64,000 nt of DNA from Erythrophleum ivorense (GCA_026724425.1 JAIUCV010001138.1:62001-126000); one strand, 5' to 3'; positions 11,082 through 24,030 are shown, counted from the first letter of the stretch. The notes: generated by a model not told the origin, from the letters alone. Numbers and translations are program-made.

Positions 11082-14000
11082 TGTCATTCCTAGAGGTTTC
11101 CTCTCATCTTTACAAGAAAACATAGGTTCATAACTTTATTATTCTCATTAGCATACAAATTCTCATTTCGTTATGGAGAAATGAAAGCTACCAAATTTAC
11201 AATTTGACTACATTTTTGAACCTATTTTTATGAAATTTCTTTCTCCTATCACATGTCATACAAAAATCATAAAGTTTGGTAGAATGACTCCTTATTATAT
11301 TGATTATAAGCCACTAAAACCGTTTTCAAAAATTCCCATGGATCGCCCCTTAACCAATGCCATTTAACCCACTACCTTAGTTGAACTCACTACACCTAAT
11401 GGCCTCTATTTCTAACATAGTTGGCCAAGTAAACAAATTCAGAAAATTCTAAAAATTTTTAGATCTAAGTTTATATGTCTTAGCTACCTAGCCATAAAAT
11501 TTTGTGCAATAATTCCTTCAGTTACCTATTTAACAAGATTTATTATTAAACCTGCTCAAAATTGTCCCATACAAAATATAGGTGGAATTAGTATGTTATT
11601 TTCATAATCTATCTTAATCCAAAAATTCCATAACTTTCCAAATTTTTAGTTCAAGAACAAACAACCCATTATAAAAATTTTACACTTTAAAACCCCCTTC
11701 TAACTATTTCTACAAAAAACAAACTTTAGGTACCTATAATGCATATCAATTCAATGTTATACCAAAGTATGCTTTGTCATTTTCAAACTGCTTGGGAAGT
11801 CCCTATATAAATTTCAAAATGGTTTCCTCAAATATCAATCAAACACATACCCTTGTTCTAGATTTGTTTCCAAGGTTATGATAATCAATTTCATGAAAAA
11901 ACAATGATTAAAATTTACTTCTACATGGAATTCCACACTTTTGTTAGATATCATCATTAAGTTATACAAAAAGATCCTCATGTACCATACTCATACATAT
12001 ATAAAAGAAATATTAGGAAAGCAAAATTACATCCTTAACTAAAGTCAAGTTGTAGCATTAAACACTATTTAGAAGATTTACAAAACTAACTACAACCAAT
12101 ACGTAGCCTACTAGTCTATTTGTTTATTCTCTCCTTGTTTGGCTTCGTCAATAGTATAGTTAATACCTAGAAAAATAGTTAGCTTTGTAATGAGATAAAA
12201 TCTCAGCGGGTAACAACATATTCAAGGAGTATACACATAAATAGCATTGATTAATATTCAGAACACATTTAATGCACAATTCCGTGTAGGAGCACATAAT
12301 TTCCATACAATAGCATACATTTGTTCATTAGGCTAATGTGCTTTAGTCATTGGCCAATAACAGCAATCTAGTACTCATAAGAGTCACTTTAGTAGACATA
12401 CATGTCATTCAGTGCAATTACGTGTGTAAATAGAAAGAATACAGTGCTAACTACTTGTTTCATTACTGTTGTTTTGTCAAGTTATTCCTTAGCCCTTGTT
12501 GCCTCAATTGTTTTCCTAAAATTTCAATCACACATTGCCTTAATTAAGAATAAGTCATGATTAATATTTGTATTTCAATTAAGCTACTAATTTCCTATAC
12601 AAAATTCCTAATTCTCTTTCATTAGTTGAAAATTGGAATCCCTAATTGTAAGCAATTACATTTTTGTTTTCTTTCCTCCTCATTAGTTAGATATTATCTG
12701 AATTAATTATGTGTCGTCCATGGCTTTGAAGTTTAGTCCCTGATCCTTAGTTACATTGTAATTGGTCCTTAATCACTAACTTTCCTATTCTCGATATCCA
12801 TTTCAAATTATATTAATATATATGTATGTACTTAGTCTAACAGCCCATTGTATAGTTCCATTTAGTGTTTAATTATCTATCTTATGTATTGCTCTTTTCC
12901 ATCATTCCTCTTATTCAATTTAGGATATTTCTAACATGCTATCCTCACTGCTAACTAGGTGTACAAGATTTTCTTTCCATTTCACTTTAATTCTCGACCT
13001 CTTTGGTTTCAAAAGGAATAGTTTCAGCACTTACCCTCAAGTATCCGTGGCTTCCTCCTAACCTCCTTCCTTCACTCTTCTATAGCTATACAATTAATAA
13101 ACCTCCACAAATTTAATCTTTCTCTTGGTTACAATGGAAACAATCAAAGTTAAGCAACTTTCCTACACATACCTCTATTACTAAGCCTTGAGACTTTCTT
13201 CCTTTCATTCACGGTTCTTCCTCTTGTCAACCTCCTACCTAAAACAAAGCCTTCTTTCTCTCATTCTCACTATTGCTCTCAGTTCCAATTAAACTAAAGT
13301 GAAGAAGGTCTTTGCAATTGCCACCACAAGCTTCTTAACTAAAACAATGAAATGGAAGTGGGTAGAATTTATCAATTTCATCTATTCACTAATTAATGTC
13401 ATGCAAGGTGTCACCATCTCCATATCCTTCCTAAGTTACATCCTTAATTGTAATATATAATTCCCTATGTTTGGAAGGGTGTGAGCAACAACTAAACTCC
13501 ATTTAAATATATATATGTATATATGTGGATGGTGCAAGCATGAGGTGTTTAGGATTTTTTGTTTAATTTTTCCTAACTTTATTTCCTATTTGGTTGCCTA
13601 GGTAAGGTGGCGATGTATGGGTGTTTCATTCCCGTCTAAGCATTATATAAAGATAGTATTTAACTCCCACAGCTGGACACAATTTGTCATTAACATAATG
13701 TCATTTAGATATATGTATTTTGCATAGTGAAGCATGAGGTGTGTGTATCTTGCTTACTAAAATTCCTTCCCTCCATGGTCTAGACCATCGTCCTAATCTA
13801 GGTGTCCTTTTCTTAGATTATATAAGCTATTAAGTACATGTAATTCATTCCAATCCTCATGGCTAAGAGAATATAGTAACACCAAATGCCATATACATAT
13901 ATAATATAGTGGAAGCATAATGGTTAGGTGCATGGGATTTATTCATTTAGGAATTTCATTTGCTCTCCTTGGTTACTTGCTAGGTGTCTCTCTATCATGT

Positions 14001-14180
14001 CTCCAACCAAGTACGACATTAAATGATAATTCATGGCCCTCCCACCATTTATGCTAAGTTCCACTCTTATCTTATTAATTTAAATGAAGCATTTAGCAAT
14101 CCACACGGCCAGTTAAATCAATTGTATAACCAAACATGTATATATATATTTTAATAAGGGATGGCTTCATGAAGTGTTGG
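11082..14180 (-). mobile_element. Element a 5' LTR, first segment
   Basis: Long non-coding LTR whose minus-strand end (GAATGACA) abuts the Met-tRNA primer site. It is interrupted at 14180 by solo LTR C and resumes at 17077. Internal landmarks shared with the LTRs at 18103 and 27146 include a 'gagat..aatct' motif near 12195 and many A/T-rich blocks. I see no reading frame of interest in these 3.1 kb. Confidence 0.65.
14176..14180. repeat. Left target-site duplication of solo LTR C
   Basis: GTTGG at 14176-14180 is repeated exactly at 17077-17081 on the other side of the LTR, a perfect 5-bp Ty3/gypsy target duplication. Confidence 0.9.
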
Positions 14181-16762
14181 TGTAACACCTTCATCTTTAG
14201 CTCTCTAGCATCATGCCTTACATGCTCATATACATATGGGAAGCATAAAAGGGAGATGATTTTCTTTAGGTTCATATTCTTTCTCTATGGCATCATGCTT
14301 GGGTAGACATTCACTTTAATGTCACATGGACCGGGTGAGCTCTTACTATGCATCCTCATGTTTAATTGCACTATTAAGACTCATTTCAATCCCAAAAATA
14401 TGCTTTAAACCCATAGAAAGCAAAAAGGGATATGAGACGTGCAATTTCGTTCTCGACAGATTTGGCCTCATTTCTGGGCAGAGTTTGGAAATTCATAACT
14501 AAATACAAAAAAATCGAAAACATGTTCTCCTGGTCACTCTGGAAAGCTTAAGACGTCTACTTCATGATAAAAATATGTATAAGTCTTAAAATCTCATTCA
14601 TAAAGTGTGTGACATCCGAAAACATCTACTGGTCAGAGGGGGTTTTGTTACTGTCACAGTTTACTGATATGAACTTTAAAATGGTCTAACTAATTCAAAA
14701 AAATCCAGTGCTTGCAAACGATATCACTATGGAAAGATGTAGATGTTAGCTAGAGAGGAAAAATACTTCAAGATCAGTTCATCAAGCCAAACTCCCGGAA
14801 ACCGATGAAACAGTACCTCGGGTCTGGTAAGATGACTGATTCTGGGCTGGAACTTCGAAACTACATATCTTCCTCTCTAGACCTTTAAATGAGGTTCTTC
14901 TAGTTCCTATAAGTCATTGTGACTATGTAGTTTCTGCCTATAAAATTTCGTAGCCATTGGACTACGTTTGCCCCTCAGATGACACAAACTCCAAACTGAC
15001 AAAATGAACAGTATTTCTGAAGGTTCGAATTTCTGATGCCAAATTTGAAAAATCATAGAAAGCTCTATAGAACTCAAAATGACTTGATCTTTAGCTTCCC
15101 AAAAAGCTCTAAACAAGATCTAGTCACATGTCAAATTTCAAAGCAAGAACAGGTCATTTGGTCAACTTTTGACATCATGTGCAAAGGGCCACTTGCTTGG
15201 TTGAAAGGGAGCTAATGAGGTCCAATCTTAGTTCTTCTACCTCTAGGACTCTTTGAGCACATGAGAAAGCATCCATAGGGGCTATCAAACATGGCTCAAG
15301 TGTCTAACAACCCAGATTGGAGGAACTCACTATCCCACACCCACTTATGCACTCATGTGGCCAATGCTAAAATCATGCTGTTCATAACAAAACTTGCTTC
15401 TTCATTCAAAATGGGTCTCATTCTCATATATATATGATAAATATATTGGTTTACAAGTATTTAGACTTGCTACATCATATACATCATTACATCATTAGAG
15501 TACATCCTCTAGCTTAAATACATGTTAGTAACAAAAACTCTTTACACTTTCTTCACCAATCTCCCTAGCTTCAAACTTGGTGGCTCCCATCTCTTGCTTC
15601 ACTTGGTCCACCTAGCATGTTTGGACGGTGGAGAGGGGGAGTGAGATTCAAAGAATCTCAATAGCTCATCTCTCATTCAATCACATACACAAAGCATGCA
15701 AACAAGTCTCACAATGTATGCATGGCATGTTAGCATATAAAATCATAAGAAAAGCATTTGTAACATTTGAATTGGCCATGCATAAAAGAAAAAGCATTCT
15801 CAACATGTGAGTAGGCCATACTAACATATAAAAGCTTGCCAAGTACATGGATTAGCCTCACCCACTCACTTGTGGATTTTGGACTTGCCTCACCCATTCT
15901 TAAGAGGTTCTTAGACTCAACCCTTACTCTTTGGGAGTCAACCTCACTTTTGGGAGACTCTTTACTTTGTCTCAACCAACTTGAGGGATTTTAGCTCATC
16001 CTCACCATGACTAGAGGGTTATTGGCTTTTCCATACTCAAGCAAACCAACACAATCACATAAAACATCATTTAAATTCATAGGGTATCATCATGCTAACA
16101 TACTTCTCATGGCTCAATACATACATCCACACAAGTAAGACAATGCAAGCACACAATTATGCATGAGAAAAGGTGGAGAGAGCTACCTTTTTAGCTAATC
16201 ACAACTTTTCCTTTCAACTTGTCTCCTCCCTTGTGGTTTTCACAATCAACTCTAGATGGGAGTGCTTCTCTTGAGCCTAACCACACAAGAAACATGGAAT
16301 CATTCTCTTAACACTTGATTCATAAGCTAGGGATTTCTTCTAATAAACCCTACCAAGCATACAAAGCTAGGGGTTCTCTCACTCACTAGAAACTCATCCA
16401 CTCTCTTTCCTCTCTCAAGCTCTCACTAAGAAAGCAAGGGGGAAGCAAAGATATGTGAGTCGTGGTCTTCTTCAAGAGGGGTTTTCTACTCTCCCTCCTC
16501 TGAACCAAGCTCAAAACATGGCTACTTTAACTATTAAAACTGTGGGAAGAGAGGATAAGGGGAGAAGAGCAACATACTAAGAGAAAAGCCATGGAAATCC
16601 TTACCTTTCTTGTTCTTCCTTCCTCCTCTAGGCTTCTCTCTCTCTCTCCTCTGCCCTTTTCTCTCTCTTAAAGTGAGCTTAAGTTGGTTACAGAGTGAGA
16701 GAAGGAGTTGGGACGCTTTAATAACTCAAATCCTATTTTTTCATGCTTTTCCGGACTAACCC

Positions 16763-16970
16763 TCGCTACGACGAGCTCGTGTCTGTCCCAGACCTCTGCC
16801 TTCGCTACAGCGTGCGCTACGGCGAGAAACGCCCTAGTTTTTATATGGGGTGCCTGAACTCGCTATAGCTAGAAGCATTTTCGCTATAGCGAGAAGGCAT
16901 TCTCGCTATAGCTAGATCATTTTTCGCTATAGCGAACAGGTATATTCGTTATAGCCGGGCTGTAGCTAGC
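16763..16970. repeat. Array of short palindromic CGCTATAGCG-type motifs
   Basis: About nine dispersed copies of a 12-bp palindrome-like unit lie within 208 bp: TCGCTACGACGAGC at 16763, TTCGCTACAGCG at 16801, GCGCTACGGCGAG at 16814, CTCGCTATAGCTAG at 16858, TTCGCTATAGCGAG at 16880, CTCGCTATAGCTAG at 16902, TTCGCTATAGCGAA at 16923, TTCGTTATAGCC at 16945. Spacers are 10-25 bp. The array overlaps the putative LTR promoter (a TATA-like box at about 16835). It is GC- and CpG-rich in an AT-rich surrounding. Confidence 0.75.
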
Positions 16971-16998
16971 AGACTTAGAAAATTTCAGCCCTTCGAAA

Positions 16999-17066
16999 AT
17001 TTTCAGCTTTTCTTTTCTTTCTTTCTCTTTTTCTTTTCTTTCTTCTTCTTTTCTTCTCTTTTTCCT
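16999..17066. repeat. CT-rich tract at the end of solo LTR C
   Basis: Low-complexity pyrimidine run of TTTC, TTCT and CTTT units between the motif array and the LTR end. Confidence 0.7.
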
Positions 17067-17076
17067 GGTTGTTACA

Positions 17077-17445
17077 GTTGGGTTCTAACATCCTAAGGCA
17101 CCACCTAATCATGTATATATATACATTCATGGTAACCAATAATTTATAAGTATATGTTTATTCCTATACCACATTCTTGGCCATGCAAGGTGCTTATGGT
17201 ACTTAGATTAATTTAGGTGTTTCTTTAGGTATTTGTCCTTGATATACATGGCTAAGTGAATGGCTATCACATGGCCACGTGTACCTACCTACATTTCCAT
17301 GTATGTGAAGGTAATGAGATATTATTATACTAATGGTCACAAACTTGTCTTGACCCATGATTATATGTTTCCTTGCTAAATAAATTATCAAACTAATGTC
17401 TCCATAAGGCTTCCTAATATGTGTCTTCCTTTCTAGTCCTAATTA
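17077..17445 (-). mobile_element. Element a 5' LTR, second segment
   Basis: Continues the LTR interrupted at 14180, beginning with the second GTTGG. It resembles 13500-14180 in composition (island of 'tatatata' near 17115, 'gccatgcaagg' type blocks). It is cut again at 17446, where a family A LTR begins with TGTAATG; the preceding AATTA may be that LTR's left target duplication. Confidence 0.6.
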
Positions 17446-18102
17446 TGTAATGAATGGTAAATTTCATAAAACGACAGAATGACTAGTATAAAAGCAATTT
17501 CCTTAAAATGAGCTAGATAATGTCCCAAAAAATTTGGGTAGTATCCTAGGCTCCTAAAAATAATAATCCTAGGCTCAGACAGAAGGAAAAATGGAGCTAG
17601 GATAGTGAAACAAATTGTGACAAAAATTGACGAAATGTAATGACATTTTTGTAAATATATGCAATTTTTGGAAAAACACACAAGAGGGCTTTTTAAATGA
17701 AAAATTTGAGTTGCCCTGGGTTCTCAAAGGCCCTAAAAACCATGGGAAGCCTTGGGATAGTTAAAGCCCCTTTGGTGTACATTTTCCAACGATGGTGAAC
17801 CCAAACTTTAACAGATTTGTTCAGCAAGGTTTTAGCTCCAATTTGAGTGATTCTGAAGGCATTTTATTAAATTGGGAATCTAAATTTTATAATGGAAAAA
17901 AAGTTCTCAAAAAGGAGCTAAAATGAAGCCAAAACAAAATTGCCATTACGGAAGGATGAAATTGGAATTTTTGAAAAAGCTAGTTTCTTGAATGTTCCAT
18001 AAGCTTCATGCCTCTTCCTCCCCTCATTTAGGCCGACGTACCCTTTGCCCAAAAATAGAAAAAGAAGTAGAATTCTTAGGTGCACCAAGAGGAGGAGAGA
18101 AA
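17446..18102 (+). mobile_element. Family A LTR, opposite orientation, first segment (F)
   Basis: Reverse complement of the family A 3' region. It starts TGTAATGAATGG (the complement of a ..CATTACA end), then matches in reverse the 3140-3311 and 2840-3130 regions of copy A2, including the 'ttttagctcc' and 'ccctgggttctc' blocks. It ends at AGAGAAA where element c's LTR begins. The remainder of the same LTR appears to continue at about 21541. Confidence 0.75.
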
Positions 18103-21100
18103 TGTAATGACCCTAACTTCTAATCATCATAATTAAAGTTAAGTATGCGATTAAAAACCATAAATCAAGGTTGAAAGTCATTACAACTAATTACATTCGA
18201 AAAATGCAGGGAATTTTGAAACCTTGATATTATTAGGGTCATTAACTAGACAACCACAATTATTCAAATGTATAAATGAATTTAATTATCAATAAGGAGC
18301 TTTTGATTCTTCCATCCATCAATTCCAACTCACAAAATTCTCCTACAAGTGTTTCTAGATCATTCCATAGCATTACCATAAGAGAAACTAAGGTTTCTAA
18401 GGAATATGAGAAATTGAGCACCTTCGCCATGGCTAAATTCCTTCATGCTATAGCCAATTACTCTCGGGTTCAACTCCTTACACCTTCATAAATTTTGCAC
18501 ATTTCGCCAAGGCCAAATATCCCTTTCGCCGCAGCCAAATACCCTCTACCTACCTCTTAGACTTAGCCACAGCTAACCTCACTATTCATCATGGCCAATT
18601 GCTCTCTGTTTTCTTCCTTGGTAGCTTCACCACATTTAGCTGAGGCCAACTAAATGTTGGTCGCAACCAATTACCCTATGTTACTCTCCCTAGGCAACTT
18701 CATCGCTTTTAGCCGAGGCTAATTAAATTTTAGCCGCAGCCAATTCTCTTATATTCCTATAACTCCTAAGATTTCATCTCATACTCTCCAATTCCCCCTT
18801 TAGTAACACTCTAGACCACTTTAACTTAGTTTGTGAAGATTTAATGTCTTTCTTTTACCTAATCTACCTAACACACCTATCATTACCCATTCAAAACTCA
18901 AATGTAGATCCTTAACCCTCTAGCCACCATAAACCAATGAGTTCATAGATCAATAATAGCAAAGAGTTCATACACTACTTATATTTCCATTCAAACATAA
19001 GTCCCATTAGAGATTTCATACATCACTAGTTTAAGTTGACATCTGATGTATCAAATGATTACAGTCCTTATGCTTGGCAATTCAAGATATAATACGGCGA
19101 TTACATAAAACTAGTAGTCTAGTTATACAAATACAATCTGACAAGGTTTCCAAACTATATAATAAGCTTCCATTAATTTTCTCCTTGCCACTAAGAGGTC
19201 TGATCCCTGAAAATATTAGCCCATAATTAGGGTGAGATATACAATCTTAGCAATAAGAGGCAAATTCTCTATATATGTATAGATTAATCAATACGATGCA
19301 ATTTCATATCATCAATACCAAAATCATCAATTTAATTTGCAAATGAACTAGTTGAGCAACCAATGACTACTATCCCATACCAGCAATCATACACAACATG
19401 TTAATGGCCAATAACACTGGGCGAGATCCGTCCACAACACCTACTCCATAATGAGCACAACCAGGGCTCAGTGTATTTGGGCTCTAATCATAACCTAGTG
19501 CCCAATCGAAGCACATGCATAGGTGGTAGTTGCACCACAGCTCGATCATGGACTCACAAGGTCCAATCATAATAACAATTCAAGTAGTTAACTAATCATT
19601 TGGCATCTCAAAATCAAACATGTGTAGTAAACATCATATTAACATGGGCATATACACAGAATTAGGAAAGTAACCCCAGTTACCTCAATGAAATTAATTA
19701 TCATCCTCTAACTACCATCATGATTTAAAGCACACCAGGCCTAACATAAGCATAATCATCATTATTCAACTACCATTAGTAAGGAATTTCCCTATCCACA
19801 GATTAATCTTACCAAGAGTACATTAAGAACTTCTTACCTAAGCTTCCTAAGGGTCTCCTGCACCAATTCAATGTCACAACAACAAGAACTTACAATGGGT
19901 CACTCCTAACATCTCCATTTTCGCACATGTAAAAGCCATACACTAAAAGTCAGTCCAAATGATGAAAATTTAGTATATATACTACACAAGAAAAGAGGAA
20001 ACACTTACCCATATACCTAAGAGGCCAAATAGACTGAGTTGAGCCTCAACTATCAAGAACACATGATGGGAAATTTCAAAATTCGAATTTGAGTCATCAA
20101 GCCTAGAAATTTTAGTTTTTCACCTTTATCTCCTTGTAATTTCACATAATAGCAGAACCCATTATGAAAATCAATCCTTAAAGGTATTTTCCAGCAAAGT
20201 AATACACAAAATGGAAGGGAAATACTTACCCAATCATCCCTCTAACTTCTAACTCCAAAAATCTTGCAAGGACTAGAAAGGAAGACACATATTAAGAAGC
20301 CTTATTAAGACATTAGTTTGATGAAAATGATGAAAATGCCCAAAACCATAAACTAATCAGACCAAAATGAAGAGGAGAATGAGAGGGACATATTTTATAT
20401 AAATTACCTTGGCCAAATCTTCCTCTAGAAGTGAGAAATGGTGGAAGAATGCAGAAAAACCCTAGCCCTTCTTCTCAAGTGTGAAAATAGCTTTCTAAGT
20501 CTGCAGAACATGAATTTCTTGGCAGCCAAATGGGTGGAGAGAAGACTTCTTAGGGTTTTAGTGAAGATGGGCTAGTCCAATGGGCCCATTATTTCAAGTG
20601 GGCTGGTGCTAGGTGAGATGGGCTGCAAAGACTTTTAGGGTTGAGGAGAGTATGCTGATTTGAAGGCCTAAAATTCATTTAGATTAAGGTGAAAAACTAT
20701 TGGGCCACAAGTTGGAGGGTTTATGGTGGGTTTGGGCTACCTTAAGGGCCTAAATATTACCCATTATCTGATTTATTTTCAAAATTGGGCTAAGGTTCAT
20801 TGGTTTGGGCTGCAGAATTTTTTGTTTTGTTTTGTTTTTGTGTTGAGGATGGAGTGTGTTGATCCAATAGCCCAAGACCTAATTGGCCTCACTTCCCCAC
20901 GTTTGGGCTAAGGCTAAATAGGCTTGTCTCACTTAAATTCACTAATAAGTTTTGGGCTTTCCAGAAAATTTAAGTTAAGCCCACAAAGAGACTAGTATTG
21001 GGCTCTCCTACTAAGCTCATGGCATAATTGGGCTTCTACATTTAGTCCAAAACTCAATTAAGTTTTTTATATGGCCCGAAGTAAAAGTTTTCCCTCTTAA

Positions 21101-21173
21101 TTAATTTTGCTAATTAATCCATGGTATTTCCTAATCACTATAATTAGTATTAATTAATTTTTGGGGTGTTATA
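18103..21173 (-). mobile_element. Tekay-like LTR of element c (3.07 kb)
   Basis: Starts TGTAATGACC and ends GGGGTGTTATA; the matching LTR of element b (27146-30172) starts TGTGACAACC and ends GGGGTGTTACA, and the two align through 'aacttctaatcat', the 'gggcgagatccg' block near 19410 (28755 in b) and 'ttaattaatttttggggtg' at the right end. A stub of gypsy internal sequence follows at 21174, so on the minus strand this is the 3' LTR of element c. It contains a degenerate motif array at 18424-18752. No gene is inside. Confidence 0.8.
18424..18752. repeat. Degenerate CGCC-AGCC motif array in element c LTR
   Basis: About ten irregular copies of a unit near CGCCRNRGCCAAAT: CGCCATGGCTAAAT at 18425, TATAGCCAATTA near 18450, CGCCAAGGCCAAAT at 18505, CGCCGCAGCCAAAT at 18527, AGCCACAGCTAAC at 18565, AGCTGAGGCCAAC at 18638, CGCAACCAATTA at 18662, AGCCGAGGCTAAT at 18711, AGCCGCAGCCAAT at 18732. 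The LTR of element b has a related array at 27465-27930, so this is an LTR feature rather than chance. Confidence 0.6.
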
Positions 21174-21540
21174 TTTTCCCTTCCTTTTAAGAATTTTGTC
21201 CTCAAAATTAGTCATACCTTACTCAATTGATGTTGGACAATTCTTCCTTATAACCTCCTCCTTGATAACTCATATAGTCTTACCAGAGACTTGTCCCTTC
21301 CTACTACTTTCTTGGAGAGGGTGTTCTTATCATGTTACTACTTCACTTGGTAACTACAATTTTATTCCCTTTAGTTAACCTACGTCAAATAATATGCCAA
21401 TCTAAGCATGTCGTATTCCTTCTTTGTCTGCAACTAAAGATATCCTGACCAAGCTACACTTGATCATCTTATAGCAAGCTCTAGACACCTAGCTCAAATA
21501 AATCCCGATTTTATCTCCCTTCATACCTTTTTGTTTTGTT
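21174..21540 (-). pseudogene. Element c: 3' end of pol (integrase/chromodomain stub)
   Basis: The first 150 bp align well with 30173-30330 of element b: a purine-rich tract on the minus strand (AAAAGGAAGGGAAAA) next to the LTR, the 'ttttgtcctcaaaattag' stretch, and degraded chromodomain codons. Similarity fades after about 21400. The rest of pol, gag and the 5' LTR are absent, and family A LTR sequence resumes at about 21541 (junction approximate). It is a deleted element, not a working gene. Confidence 0.65.
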
Positions 21541-24030
21541 TTATTTTATATTTAGCTCAAATCTAAGGAATTTCATGCTCCTTTTTCTTCCAACTTTGCT
21601 CTTCTCCCTCCATGCTTTCTTTTTATAGTTTATTTGAATGAAATGATTCTATTTTGAGTCCAGAACAAGGGGGATAGTTCTAGTTCCTTAAGGAGAAGAA
21701 AACCAAGGAGAAAGCCTCTTGAAACCAAGCTTGAACCAAGGTAACTTTTGCCTTTTGTTGTTTCCTTCTCTCGCTCTTCTCTTGGTGCATTTTCAGCCAA
21801 ACCAGAACTATGAAAGGGGAGGGAGTTCTATCCAAAAACAAGAGAGGAACTAAGGTTTTAGGCTATGGGGAAGTAGAATATGCCAAGAATTTGCAAGAAA
21901 AACCTATGGAAATTAAGTTAGGAAAGTGTAGGACTCTTTAAGGTTTTGTAAAATTTGATTTAATACATGATTTTCTTAGGCTATTTAAGTGTTTCATTGA
22001 GCTCCTAAGGCCTTTAAAAAGCCTCCTAAGTGGCTCTCCCATCAAGAAAAAATCAAAAGCACTATGGATTCTTTCTTGAAAGGGTGCCTCGACCTAGGCT
22101 AGAAAAATAGGTTAGGGAGTGTTTTAAATTGTTCTAGCCTTGGTTTAGGACTTCATATGGTATTAGAAGATGGGAGAAACCATTGGAAAAATTTTAGGAG
22201 CCATGGATTAGAAGACAGGACAATGGTGTCCATAATGGTGCCTTATGAAGCAACTTATATGTAAGCTTGTGTAGATGAATGTGTGATGGCTCCAATGACC
22301 TTGAATGATGGCAAGAGGCCTAAAAATGAAAATAAAATAGAGCTTAGAACTTGCATTATGAGGGTTGTTTCAATAGGCCATTTATAGAACCATTATGCCA
22401 TCTATATAATCAAGTGTATGTTTAAGAATGAAATTGGTATCTTGGCTTACTTTAAGTGTATAATTGTGTGTTAATTATGATGTCTAGGCTAAGAGAATCT
22501 TAACCCATTTAAGTGCACTTGTGAGGCAGAAAAAGGGAAGAAATAAAGTGAAGCCAAGCTTGTAAAAATTCAAGGTAGCTCTCCACCTCATTCTCCACTT
22601 GATGTTTTGAGATTGTATTGGTACCAATGTGTTGTCTTGAATATCATTGATTATGGAAATGACTCATAAGGGTGAGGTGATGCCAAAAACCCCTTAATGA
22701 CAGTGAGGAGATGCCAAAAGTCTCATGGCATAGGTGAGACAAGGCCAAAAGCCTCTTGGATGGGTGAGGCCAAGTTAAAAGTCCATAGGCTAGGAGTGAG
22801 GCAAATCCAAAAGTCCTAGAAATAAGGTGAGATAAATCAAAAGTCCCTAGAACATGTTCTTAACTTAGTGTAAATTGGTGGCATGGAATTTATGATCTTG
22901 CATACTTCATGATTATCTTACTTTCCACACTTGTGGTTTGATATGTATATCCCTTGAAAGTGTGTGTGAATTGGGTGTGTAAGCTACTGAGATTCCATGA
23001 ATCTCATTCCCCTTCCCTCTTCATTCTTAAAATGTCTAAGTGATACTCAAGAACCAAAGAATGCAAGCCAAGAGAGTTGAAAAGCTATATTTGGATCATT
23101 ATGTAGTTTATTTTGTAATTGAATGTTAAAGTGATTATGTATATGTTATTTTTAAGATGTAAGACCTTGAGCAAATATAAAATGATGTATGAACCTTTGA
23201 TGGCACCAAAGTAATGTAAATATGTAAATTAACTCTTTGGTCGCTTATGGGTATTAGTGTATGAATGGATATGGAATGATCAAAATGAGATGTATGAGGT
23301 TTAGGACCACTTGGGTTGTCCATATAAGTTGTATGCAAGCTTCTAAACTTGCCCAAGAGGTACCAAACCATAATAGAAACCATATGGACCAAGTTGATGC
23401 ATTATGGGAACCAAAATTGGCCAATTTGTGAGGCTGTATCACTTTTTATCTAAATGAGCTTTTTTTAGCCTAAAACTTAGCATGCATCTAGAACTTATTA
23501 AGAGCTTTTTGGGAAGCTAAAGTGCAAAATATTTAGAGGTGTATGGAATTTTTGAAGTTGGGAATTTTTCTGGTATTGGTCAATGCTACTATCCATTGGC
23601 TCAAATTGAAACTCTATCACTTATGAGGAAAATGATATCCAATTGTTATGAAATTTTACAAGAAGAAACTAGACCTTCCCAGTGACTTGTGCCAATTAGA
23701 AGCACCTCATTTGGATATCTAGAGAGGGAGATATGAATTTTTTAAGTTTCTATTCTGTTCTAGGCACACCTTTAGACCCTCAATATTATTCCATCAATGT
23801 TTTGGGTCTGAATGCTCATGAATTGACCTAAAATTATTTTTTCTCTCTATTTAACATTTGTAGCTTTCCAAATTGGTGCATTTTACACAAATTGGATTTT
23901 TTTAGAATTAATTATGAATTTCCAAACTTTGTATCAGTAAGTTGTATCAGAATTTTGGGCAATCTGACCTTCTCACTTTTTCTATTGCCAAACATGGCCC
24001 AGATGAGATTTGCGTGGCTGGAAATTATTT
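21541..24030 (+). mobile_element. Family A LTR, opposite orientation, second segment (E)
   Basis: Reverse complement of family A from the pyrimidine-rich, promoter-proximal part through its mid region. Landmarks: the reverse of the copy B 8400-8560 block at 21600-21750, the 'gagattccatgaatctcattc' region at 22990, and the 'gaggccaagttaaaagtcc' repeats near 22765. It appears to be the rest of the LTR that begins at 17446, split by element c. Its far terminus (expected GGTGTTACA) is absent, and it joins Athila LTR sequence at about 24030, suggesting a deletion. No conserved reading frame. Confidence 0.65.

Larger units (their letters stand above)
14181..17076 (-). mobile_element. Solo LTR of family A, copy C (2.9 kb)
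   Basis: Starts TGTAACACC, ends GGTTGTTACA, flanked by perfect GTTGG duplications. It has no primer site, polypurine tract or coding domain, so it is a solo LTR. It sits inside the 5' LTR of element a. It shares the family A landmarks near 15600-15670 and 15880-15980. It carries a distinctive array of TCGCTATAGCGA-like motifs (16763-16970), listed separately. The frames at 14907-15116 and 15730-15975 are not conserved. Confidence 0.9.

Noticed and set aside
16763..16970. CRISPR-like array of short palindromes
   Set aside because: Units are 12 bp and spacers irregular, in a plant LTR; there are no long direct repeats or unique equal-length spacers.
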